This document shows, piece by piece, positions 1-5,363 of a stretch of DNA of 7,159 bases (positions within the stretch are counted from its first letter, which is position 1; each line of letters starts with the position of its first letter). Under the pieces are notes generated by a model. That model ran no database searches and had not been told where the DNA came from. It saw nothing but the letters and a program-made list of their open reading frames with translations. The position numbers and the translations under genes are program-made. The stretch covers positions 1 through 7,159 of the forward strand of contig JAISVN010000121.1 in the NCBI GenBank assembly GCA_031271555.1. Reading direction: 5' to 3'. The stretch comes from Candidatus Methanoplasma sp. (GTDB lineage: Archaea > Thermoplasmatota > Thermoplasmata > Methanomassiliicoccales > Methanomethylophilaceae).

Positions 1-634
1 CAAGTATCTGGATCCTGTTGAAGTTCTCGCCCAGTGCTGCACCCGTACCGACGGCTCCTGCCATTTTTCCGGCACATGCGCGCGGCATTATCTCGAAGAG
101 CCTTTCCTTATGCCTGAGCATCTCTGCGATGTACCCTGCGATCTTGAAACCGAATGTTATGGGTATTGCGAACTGTGCGTGCGTCCTTCCTATCTCCAAC
201 GTGTCCTTCTCTCTTTTTGCGACCTTTGCGAACGTGTAAAGCAGTTCGTCCGCGTCGTCCTGTATTATCTCGAGCGCATCTTTGATCTGAAGGGCCGCTG
301 CGGTGTCTATTATGTCATTGGACGTGGCACCGAGGTGGATGTACTTGCCAGCATCCCCTTTGCATTGCTCGGTCATTGCCTTTATCAATGCCATAAGGTC
401 GTGGTTGGTCTCTTTCTCGATCTCCTTCAGGCGGTCCATTTTCACAGCATCCGATGATGCCACTCTGGAGATCTCTTCCGCATCCTTTTTGCTTATGGTC
501 CCAACAGAGGCGTGAGCCATCGCAAGCGCAGCTTCGACCTTCATCTGATACCTGATCCTGCTTTCTTCCGAGAATATCGATTTCATCTCAGCGCGGCCGT
601 ACCGGTGGTCAATCGGGCAAATAGAACCTTCCAT
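1..634 (-). CDS. purB: Adenylosuccinate lyase, N-terminal part (cut by window edge)
   Basis: This is the first 211 codons of a reverse-strand gene that runs off the left edge. Adenylosuccinate lyase removes fumarate from SAICAR and from adenylosuccinate, two steps of purine synthesis in the cytoplasm. The translation starts MEGSICPIDHRYGRAEM and shows the family landmarks in order: the TNHD segment (residues 76-79, His78 being the usual substrate-binding histidine), HLGATSND (100-107) and GRTHAQ (149-154, with the conserved catalytic-region His152). The full enzyme is usually about 430-480 residues, so roughly half is present; the C-terminal half with the flexible signature loop lies outside. 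The ATG at 634-632 is chosen because the protein begins there like other archaeal PurB and a TATA box lies about 35 bases upstream. No Shine-Dalgarno is evident, which suits a near-leaderless message. It is divergent from the coiled-coil gene. No defect is seen. Confidence 0.95.
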   Translation of the reverse strand, partial: MEGSICPIDHRYGRAEMKSIFSEESRIRYQMKVEAALAMAHASVGTISKKDAEEISRVASSDAVKMDRLKEIEKETNHDLMALIKAMTEQCKGDAGKYIHLGATSNDIIDTAAALQIKDALEIIQDDADELLYTFAKVAKREKDTLEIGRTHAQFAIPITFGFKIAGYIAEMLRHKERLFEIMPRACAGKMAGAVGTGAALGENFNRIQIL

Positions 635-663
635 CTAATATCGTTATGCTGGATTGAGTAAGA

Positions 664-673
664 TTATTTATAT
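664..673 (-). promoter_or_regulatory. TATA box for purB
   Basis: Read on the minus strand, this site is ATATAAATAA. Its centre lies about 35 bases upstream of the purB ATG. Archaeal transcription normally starts about 25 bases downstream of the TATA centre, so the message would begin only about 10 bases before the start codon. That agrees with the absence of a ribosome binding site. Confidence 0.6.
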
Positions 674-767
674 CCTATTGGTCAGGGGTAATTAGAGCAC
701 GATATGGCCGAATTATGCGGAGTGAAGCAAGACTCTATCTGACATTATTAAGCTGACTGTAGAAACA

Positions 768-776
768 CTTATAAAT
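768..776 (+). promoter_or_regulatory. Probable TATA box for the coiled-coil gene
   Basis: CTTATAAAT is a good archaeal TATA element and predicts transcription starting near base 798, giving a leader of about 54 bases. A second AT-rich candidate, CATATATAAC at 783-792, would start near 814. Either would serve the gene at 852. The rest of the 635-851 divergent region shows nothing further that I can support. Confidence 0.5.
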
Positions 777-851
777 GATACCCATATATAACGGCTCGAA
801 AGTGGGCCATACTTTTGCTTATGGCTAAGTCGAACGATTGAGTGATGATTT

Positions 852-1949
852 ATGGATGAGTTTGTGGAGGAAATACAACAGGTTGATTCTCAGGAAGCAC
901 AGCAGTCAGCGCCGGAAAGCGCTGGCGCTCTTGAAGAACAGGAAGCTAAGATCGAAGAGTCTCCGGCAGTTGAGACAGTAATGCCCGCGGAAGAGCCGCA
1001 GGAAGAGGTAAACGCAGAGGTCTCGGAAGAGGCAGATGCGGAAGAAACCTCGGACGAGGAGAAACAAGAAGCGTCTCCCGAAGAACTTGCCGATCTTGAA
1101 CAGAAGCGCAGCATTCTTAACAACGATGCCGAGAAACACAGGCGTCTGAGGGATGATCTGAACAATCAGACCAAAGAATGGAAGGCCAAAAGGGATGCTC
1201 TGAATTCCAAGGTCCGCGAACTGGTGGACGAAGCCGGAAAATGCAGAGAAGAGAGGGACTCCTTCAACCAGAAGGTAAGGGAGACCAAGGTTGTCAGGGA
1301 TGAGTGGAACCAGAAGGTGACCGCTCTCAAAGAGCAGATAACCCAATTGAGGCCCGAAAAGCCCGGCGAAGATAAGAATGAAGTGCCTGTGAAGCAACTC
1401 AAGAAGCAGCTTCAGGACCTGGAGTATACGCAACAGACGAAATCTCTCGGAAAAGACAAAGAGAACGAGATCGTCAAGCAGATATCCATTATCGCAAAGC
1501 AGATCGATGAGAGGGAAAAGTCCTACGAGCAGAACGGAGAGATCAAAGAGATCATCCAGAAGCACAGGGACGCAAAGGTGCAGGCAGAGGCCGCACACCG
1601 CCAGGTGTCCGAGTACGCGGAGGCCGCGCAGAACTCGCACGACAAGATGCTAAAACTCTATGAAGAGGCAGACGCACTCAGGAAAGAAGCTGATGCGGCA
1701 CAGGCCAAGTTCATCGAGTCCAAGCAGGCCGCTGACGAAGAGCACAAGAAGCACATCGAGCAGATAAAGTCCGTTCACGAAATGGACAAAGATGTCGCCG
1801 GAATAAGGAACAAGAAGACCGCAGCCAGGAAGAGGAAAGTAGACTCCGAATCCAAGAAAGAGGCAAAGGAGATCTTCGAGCGTTTCAAGGCCGGAGAGAA
1901 GCTCAGCACAGACCACCTGATGGCCCTTCAAAAATCAGGTTATCTCTGA
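852..1949 (+). CDS. Archaeal coiled-coil protein, COG1340-like
   Basis: A 365-residue soluble protein of unknown function, resembling the uncharacterised archaeal coiled-coil family COG1340. It has no signal peptide or membrane segment. Residues 1-80 form a low-complexity acidic tail with 29 Asp/Glu against 2 Lys and no Arg. Residues 81-165 are the first helical arm, containing an R-D-x-hydrophobic-N motif at 86, 100, 114, 135 and 149 (the first copy reads RSILN), all spaced by multiples of seven. A proline-containing break at about 167-180 (LRPEKPGEDKNEVP) separates a second long arm, about 181-315. A basic stretch (about 319-340) then leads to the C-terminal segment IFERFKAGEKLSTDHL, which resembles the end of this family. 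The start is set by a GAGTGAT ribosome-binding-like sequence 5 bases before the ATG. It is a single-gene unit followed by its own terminator. The family name is from memory; structure and role are inference. Automatic annotations of such proteins as phosphatases or SMC proteins should not be trusted. Confidence 0.85.
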   Translation: MDEFVEEIQQVDSQEAQQSAPESAGALEEQEAKIEESPAVETVMPAEEPQEEVNAEVSEEADAEETSDEEKQEASPEELADLEQKRSILNNDAEKHRRLRDDLNNQTKEWKAKRDALNSKVRELVDEAGKCREERDSFNQKVRETKVVRDEWNQKVTALKEQITQLRPEKPGEDKNEVPVKQLKKQLQDLEYTQQTKSLGKDKENEIVKQISIIAKQIDEREKSYEQNGEIKEIIQKHRDAKVQAEAAHRQVSEYAEAAQNSHDKMLKLYEEADALRKEADAAQAKFIESKQAADEEHKKHIEQIKSVHEMDKDVAGIRNKKTAARKRKVDSESKKEAKEIFERFKAGEKLSTDHLMALQKSGYL

Positions 1950-1951
1950 AC

Positions 1952-1975
1952 AAAACCTGTTTTCACAGGTTTTTT
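1952..1975 (+). terminator. Hairpin/T-run terminator after the coiled-coil gene
   Basis: A perfect 9-bp stem (AAAACCTGT at 1952-1960 with ACAGGTTTT at 1965-1973) closes a TTTC loop and ends in six consecutive T. It begins 2 bases after the stop codon. This has the look of a bacterial intrinsic terminator; in archaea the T-run alone is often enough. Confidence 0.75.
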
Positions 1976-1993
1976 AAACTTATTATCTTACCC

Positions 1994-2013
1994 TTTCCAA
2001 ACACCTTTGGAAA
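1994..2013. repeat. Perfect 8-bp inverted repeat just upstream of the srp54 TATA box
   Basis: TTTCCAAA (1994-2001) and its exact reverse complement TTTGGAAA (2006-2013) are separated by CACC. The right arm ends 2 bases before the TATA box at 2016, so it covers the place where the BRE and upstream regulators bind. It may be an operator; an alternative is a second stem that backs up the terminator 20 bases upstream. Function is inference. Confidence 0.5.
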
Positions 2014-2015
2014 AT

Positions 2016-2025
2016 CTTTATATAG
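2016..2025 (+). promoter_or_regulatory. TATA box for the srp54-trmY unit or a small RNA
   Basis: CTTTATATAG is one of the best archaeal TATA matches in the window. Transcription would start near 2045, leaving about 125 bases before the srp54 ATG. That is long for an archaeal leader, so the promoter may instead, or also, drive a small RNA. Confidence 0.6.
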
Positions 2026-2044
2026 AATTGTAGCTAATTAGTAT

Positions 2045-2125
2045 CCACGGGGAAAAAGGTCAGTTCTGTAGAGTGCATCCCATCCCTTCTGACTGGCTGG
2101 CCTGTTCCCGCACTTTTGTCTTTCT
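2045..2125 (+). ncRNA. Possible structured leader or small RNA upstream of srp54
   Basis: The stretch between the predicted transcription start and srp54 has no convincing open reading frame but can fold. One fold pairs 2048-2053 with 2105-2110 (CGGGGA with TTCCCG, one G-U) and 2058-2063 with 2089-2094 (GGTCAG with CTGACT, one G-U). A competing fold pairs 2070-2076 with 2110-2116 (AGAGTGC with GCACTTT, one G-U) and is followed by the T-rich run TTTTGTCTTTCTC. I do not recognise it as SRP RNA, tRNA, RNase P RNA or a C/D-box RNA, and I see no clear ACA box. It could be an untranslated leader, an attenuator-like element or a free RNA; it could also be nothing. Confidence 0.25.
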
Positions 2126-2155
2126 CACCATATTCTAAAATATCATTGAAGCAAT

Positions 2156-2161
2156 GGAGGT
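2156..2161 (+). promoter_or_regulatory. Shine-Dalgarno site of srp54
   Basis: GGAGGT lies 9 bases before the ATG at 2171. It decides the start, since two other ATG triplets just upstream (2154 and 2163) are in another reading frame. Confidence 0.75.
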
Positions 2162-2170
2162 CATGATCTC

Positions 2171-3523
2171 ATGGCTTTGGATGGATTGGGAAAATCATTA
2201 AGGGATGTAATCGCGCATATCGGCAGTTCATCCGTCATCGATGAGGAGCTTATACGAGAGATATCGAAAGAGCTTCAGCGCGCATTGCTGCAGGCGGACG
2301 TCAATGTACAATTGGTACTGGAGATAACCAACAAGATACAGGAACGTGCTTTGAATGAGAAGCCTCCGGCAGGAAAAAGTTCAAAGGATCACATAATAAG
2401 CATAATCTACAAGGAACTGGTCGCACTCCTCGACAACGGGGAAGGTCTGGCCCTTAAGCCCCAAACGATCATGATGGTGGGCCTATACGGTCAGGGTAAG
2501 ACCACCACAACAGGGAAGCTGGCGCAGTTCCTCTCCAAGAAAGGGTTCACTGTCGGGCTGATAGGCGCAGATGTCTACAGGCCCGGTGCATTGGACCAGC
2601 TTCAGCAGCTTGGGGAGAAGATAAACGTCGATGTCTACGGCGAACCGGGGAACAAGAACGCTGCCGAGATAGTGAAGAACGGCATGGCGAAGTTCTCCGA
2701 CAAAAAGATAGTCATAGTCGATACATCGGGCCGCCACGCGCTGGAAGAGGACCTGATACAGGAACTGAAGGATATCGCGGAAGTATCCAAACCCGATGAG
2801 AGGGTGCTGGTGCTGGACTCACAGGTGGGCCAGCAGGCAGGACCGCAGGCGGATGCATTCAACAAAGCGGTAGGCGTAACCGCAGTCATACTCACAAAGA
2901 TGGACGGCACAGCAAAGGGAGGAGGCGCCCTGTCGGCGGTCGCAAAGACCGACGCAAGGATAATATTCATCGGTACCGGCGAGCACATACGCGATCTGGA
3001 ACCGTTCAATGCGGACAGATTCATATCAAGGCTTCTGGGCATGGGCGACCTCGCATCCCTGGTCCAGATGGCCAAGGATGAGATCGACGATGAAGAAGCG
3101 ATGGAACAGCTCGCAAGGAACATGCTCTCGGGAAGATTCACGCTGTCGGACATGTATCAGCAGATGGCGGCAGTGAACAAGATGGGGACTCTCCAGAAGG
3201 TCATGTCCATGATACCTGGATTCAGCAACATGGAGAACAAGATAAACTACGAGGAATCCCAGAAGAAGCTTGCGACGTACAAGGTAATAATGGACTCGAT
3301 GACGAAGGAAGAGAAGGATGAGCCCAATCTGATTAAAGGAAAGCGCATAGACAGGATAGCTATGGGCGCGGGCGTATCCGCACATGAGGTCAGAGAGCTA
3401 TTGAAGCAGTACAACCAAAGCAAGAAGATGATGGGCTCCATAGGCAAAGACCGCAAAATGCGCAAGCAGTTCATGAAACAGATGGGAGGCATGGATATGG
3501 ACTCCCTCCAGGGCATGCAGTGA
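2171..3523 (+). CDS. srp54: Signal recognition particle GTPase SRP54
   Basis: SRP54 (the archaeal Ffh) binds signal sequences emerging from the ribosome and SRP RNA, then docks with FtsY to hand nascent chains to the Sec channel. The 450 residues match the usual length. An N-domain helix bundle (about 1-90) precedes the G domain: G1 GLYGQGKTTT (104-113), DVYRPGA (134-140), G3 DTSGR (184-188), G4 TKMDG (242-246), and GTGE (268-271). The M domain (about 300-450) is rich in methionine, with the finger-loop region around MYQQMAAVNKMG (328-339) and the RNA-binding helix-turn-helix KRIDRIAMGAGVSAHEV (391-407). The G1 motif has Tyr where most SRP54/Ffh proteins have Gln (GxQGxGKT). It leads an operon with trmY, starting from the TATA box at 2016 and a good Shine-Dalgarno. 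Identity is secure; the meaning of the Tyr is open. Confidence 0.97.
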   Translation: MALDGLGKSLRDVIAHIGSSSVIDEELIREISKELQRALLQADVNVQLVLEITNKIQERALNEKPPAGKSSKDHIISIIYKELVALLDNGEGLALKPQTIMMVGLYGQGKTTTTGKLAQFLSKKGFTVGLIGADVYRPGALDQLQQLGEKINVDVYGEPGNKNAAEIVKNGMAKFSDKKIVIVDTSGRHALEEDLIQELKDIAEVSKPDERVLVLDSQVGQQAGPQADAFNKAVGVTAVILTKMDGTAKGGGALSAVAKTDARIIFIGTGEHIRDLEPFNADRFISRLLGMGDLASLVQMAKDEIDDEEAMEQLARNMLSGRFTLSDMYQQMAAVNKMGTLQKVMSMIPGFSNMENKINYEESQKKLATYKVIMDSMTKEEKDEPNLIKGKRIDRIAMGAGVSAHEVRELLKQYNQSKKMMGSIGKDRKMRKQFMKQMGGMDMDSLQGMQ

Positions 3524-3525
3524 TC
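3520..3525 (+). promoter_or_regulatory. Ribosome binding site of trmY overlapping the srp54 stop
   Basis: GTGATC matches the distal part of the archaeal anti-Shine-Dalgarno complement (GGAGGTGATC) and spans the srp54 TGA. It lies only 2 bases from the trmY ATG, an unusually tight spacing, so translation of trmY may depend on ribosomes finishing srp54. Confidence 0.4.
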
Positions 3526-3527
3526 AG

Positions 3528-4121
3528 ATGAGGTACTTCGTCGCAGTAGGCCATAAGGCCGTGACCACTGGAGATTTCAAACTCGATGACATATCCGGAG
3601 GCGCAGGGAGACTGGATATACTGGTTCGCTGCGTGAACTCATCCTTCTTCCTTAGCCACAGCATCAGAAAGGACACTCAGCTCTATCTTGTGCTTCAGGG
3701 GGGCAGCGATGCGCCCAAGACAGTAAGATTCTCGGGAGAGGAAGTGAGATATCTGAACCCGGATGAGAGGAGCACTTCATCGCTCATCCGTAACGCCCTG
3801 ATGAAAAAACTGCCGGCAGAAGGAGAGGTCAGATCCTCGCCAGGAGTGTACGTGTCCAAGATGTCATTCTCTGATGTGATCTCTTCTCTTTCGGAGAAAG
3901 GAAGGATCGTTTATCTCAAAGAGGATGGGAAGGACATCAAAGAGTATTCGACGCCGGAGGATCCCGTATTCGTAATAAGCGACAACGTGGACCTTACCAA
4001 CGAAGAAGAGGATATATTGCTGCAGTACGCCCCGGATACGGTATCGTTAGGTCCAAACAGCCTGCATGCGGACCACTGCATAATTCTGGTCCATAATGAG
4101 ATGGACAGGACCTCTCCCTGA
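3528..4121 (+). CDS. trmY: tRNA (pseudouridine54-N1)-methyltransferase TrmY
   Basis: TrmY methylates N1 of pseudouridine 54 in the T-loop of archaeal tRNA, using S-adenosylmethionine, after Pus10 has made the pseudouridine. The 197-residue length is normal. It is a SPOUT (trefoil-knot) enzyme, and its segments line up with the Methanocaldococcus protein as I remember it: GRLDILVRCVNSSFFLSHSI (27-46), PDERSTSSLIRNAL (78-91), SPGVYVS (104-110), VFVISDNVDLTNEEE (147-161) and the C-terminal knot LGPNSLHADHCIILVHN (174-190). That last part forms the cofactor pocket and carries the conserved Cys184. It follows srp54 by 4 bases and is probably translated from the same message. The link to SRP54 looks like housekeeping co-expression rather than a shared pathway. 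Confidence 0.95.
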   Translation: MRYFVAVGHKAVTTGDFKLDDISGGAGRLDILVRCVNSSFFLSHSIRKDTQLYLVLQGGSDAPKTVRFSGEEVRYLNPDERSTSSLIRNALMKKLPAEGEVRSSPGVYVSKMSFSDVISSLSEKGRIVYLKEDGKDIKEYSTPEDPVFVISDNVDLTNEEEDILLQYAPDTVSLGPNSLHADHCIILVHNEMDRTSP

Positions 4122-4123
4122 AT

Positions 4124-4133
4124 CTTTTTATCC
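4124..4133 (+). promoter_or_regulatory. TATA-like box for the zinc-ribbon gene
   Basis: CTTTTTATCC is centred about 26 bases before the ATG at 4155. That places the predicted transcription start on or next to the start codon, so the message would be leaderless. The T-run could also help end the srp54-trmY transcript. Confidence 0.45.
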
Positions 4134-4154
4134 TTAACACGGCATTAGGGCTCT

Positions 4155-4364
4155 ATGGCCGACCAACCGGAAAGGATACCACAGCACAGACACTGCCGTA
4201 ACTGCGGTAAGGCCTTCACAGGTGACGGACAGTTCTGCAGCGAAGAATGCAAGAGTTCTGCGGGCGCAGAGGCCAAGAAGAAGATAAAAAAACTTTTCTT
4301 CGTATGGATAGGCATAGTCGCAGTTACAATAGTCGCCGTGGCAATGTATTATCTGATCTTGTGA
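4155..4364 (+). CDS. Small zinc-ribbon protein with C-terminal membrane helix (DUF2116-like)
   Basis: A 69-residue protein of unknown function that resembles the archaeal DUF2116/COG4068 family. The N-terminal half contains a compact zinc finger, HCRNCGKAFTGDGQFCSEEC, with Cys14, Cys17, Cys28 and Cys32 in a CxxC-x10-CxxxC arrangement. A lysine-rich segment KKKIKK (41-46) precedes one hydrophobic helix (about 47-69) that ends the chain. By the positive-inside rule the zinc finger should face the cytoplasm, making this a tail-anchored protein. No Shine-Dalgarno is seen; a TATA box at the right distance suggests a leaderless transcript of its own. The partner of the zinc finger is unknown. Its presence right after the SRP54 operon is suggestive of membrane-protein biogenesis, but that is only context. 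The gene is clearly real, given the domain order and the promoter. Confidence 0.85.
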   Translation: MADQPERIPQHRHCRNCGKAFTGDGQFCSEECKSSAGAEAKKKIKKLFFVWIGIVAVTIVAVAMYYLIL

Positions 4365-4375
4365 CGGCAGGAACC

Positions 4376-4385
4376 GTTTTTATTA
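4376..4385 (+). promoter_or_regulatory. TATA-like box for the PPAT-DUF84 gene
   Basis: GTTTTTATTA is centred about 33 bases before the ATG at 4414, predicting a leader of under 10 bases. A weak GGTGG lies at 4403-4407. It resembles the box ahead of the zinc-ribbon gene. Confidence 0.4.
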
Positions 4386-4413
4386 TGCACTCCGATAGCA
4401 GCGGTGGATCACA

Positions 4414-5361
4414 ATGATATCTGTAGTCGCCGGCACATTCAATATACTGCACGAAGGCCACAAGCGGCTTATCAGAAAGGCTTTCGATATCGGAGACGAA
4501 GTGATAGTTGGAATTACGACCGATGAGGCCGCATTGGGCAGCAGAATTGAATCCATACCTCTGTACATCAGAAAAAAGGAGTTGGAATCATTCCTTACCA
4601 CAATGAGCAAGCCCTGGGAGATCGTAGAGATAAACGATATGTACGGGCCAAGGGAAAAGATCGATCCGGCGCACATACTGGTCGTGTCCGAAGAGACCGC
4701 AGAGAATGGGGAAAAGGTGAACAGAGAGCGCAGTTCGAGGGGAGTAAGGCCTCTTGAGATAGTCGCCATCCCGTTGTTGAACGCATATAACAACGACAAG
4801 ATAAGCTCGACCGGCATAATGAAAGGTGAATATTCCCGAAGCGGAAACGGGGATGCTATCAGGGTTGCGGTCGGCTCTTTGAACAGAGTGAAGGTCGAGG
4901 CGGCGAGAACGGTAATGGAAAGGATATTCGGCAATGTGATAATCATTCCGACAGACGTAAAGAGCGGCGTTTCAGAGCAGCCTAAGGAGCTTGAGACAAG
5001 AGAAGGTGCGATCAATCGCGCCGTGTCGGCACTCGGCGATAATGACATGTCCATAGGGATAGAGGCCGGAGTGTTCAGCACTGATGACGGCCTGTATGAC
5101 TTTCAGTACTGCGCAATACTCGATAAAAGCGGAAATATGACAATAGGTGTCGGCCCCGGTTTCAGATACCCGGACGATGTGGCGGAGCTTGTATCAAAGG
5201 GCATGACGGTAGGGGATGCAATCCACAGACTTTACGGAGACCCCGATATCGGGAAGAAGCAGGGAGCGGTCGGGCTGCTGAGCAAGGGACTACTCGACAG
5301 GAAGACCCTGACGGAACAATCCATTACCGCAGCTATGATCCCCCGCATGATGGATCTGTAA
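4414..5361 (+). CDS. Fusion of phosphopantetheine adenylyltransferase (archaeal type) and DUF84/YjjX-like inosine/xanthosine triphosphatase
   Basis: One uninterrupted 315-residue frame carries two enzymes. Residues 1 to about 140 are an archaeal PPAT (COG1019 type), which joins AMP from ATP to 4'-phosphopantetheine in CoA synthesis. They hold the nucleotidyltransferase signatures GTFNILHEGH (7-16, HxGH form) and KISSTGI (129-135). Residues about 148-315 are a DUF84/YjjX-type phosphatase, which in this family removes ITP and XTP from the nucleotide pool: VAVGSLNRVK (151-160), SGVSEQP (184-190), GAINRA (198-203), GIEAGV (215-220) and the ending GAVGLLSKGLLDR (284-296) with AAMIPR (306-311). The usual Pro after the glycine-rich strand's Asn (NPxK) is Arg158. 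The linker (about 138-148, GEYSRSGNGDA) is short and polar. Each half is near the length of the single-domain protein, so both are probably active. No frameshift or internal start seems needed. It converges on the peroxiredoxin gene. Confidence 0.9.
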   Translation: MISVVAGTFNILHEGHKRLIRKAFDIGDEVIVGITTDEAALGSRIESIPLYIRKKELESFLTTMSKPWEIVEINDMYGPREKIDPAHILVVSEETAENGEKVNRERSSRGVRPLEIVAIPLLNAYNNDKISSTGIMKGEYSRSGNGDAIRVAVGSLNRVKVEAARTVMERIFGNVIIIPTDVKSGVSEQPKELETREGAINRAVSALGDNDMSIGIEAGVFSTDDGLYDFQYCAILDKSGNMTIGVGPGFRYPDDVAELVSKGMTVGDAIHRLYGDPDIGKKQGAVGLLSKGLLDRKTLTEQSITAAMIPRMMDL

Positions 5362-5363
5362 GT

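Noticed and set aside
110..457. A 115-codon plus-strand frame at the left end
   Set aside because: It lies antisense to purB, whose catalytic motifs are unmistakable on the minus strand.
703..811. TATGGCC at 703-709 and GGCCATA at 805-811 as an inverted repeat
   Set aside because: Only 7 bp and about 100 bases apart, well within chance for a region this size.
906..1640. A 244-codon open frame on the minus strand inside the coiled-coil gene
   Set aside because: It is Leu/Phe-rich because it mirrors the Glu/Lys-rich coding strand; it has no family resemblance, no ribosome site, and the sense strand is clearly coding.
2045..2125. SRP RNA (7S) upstream of srp54
   Set aside because: The interval is far too short for the roughly 300-base archaeal 7S RNA and I see no recognisable helix 8 motif.
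2154..2201. A short frame beginning with an ATG at 2154 that overlaps the srp54 start
   Set aside because: Sixteen codons in a different frame whose start sits on the srp54 Shine-Dalgarno; no sign it is translated.
2635..3153. A 172-codon minus-strand frame within srp54
   Set aside because: Ser/Ala-rich shadow opposite the GTPase domain; no start signal or recognisable domain.
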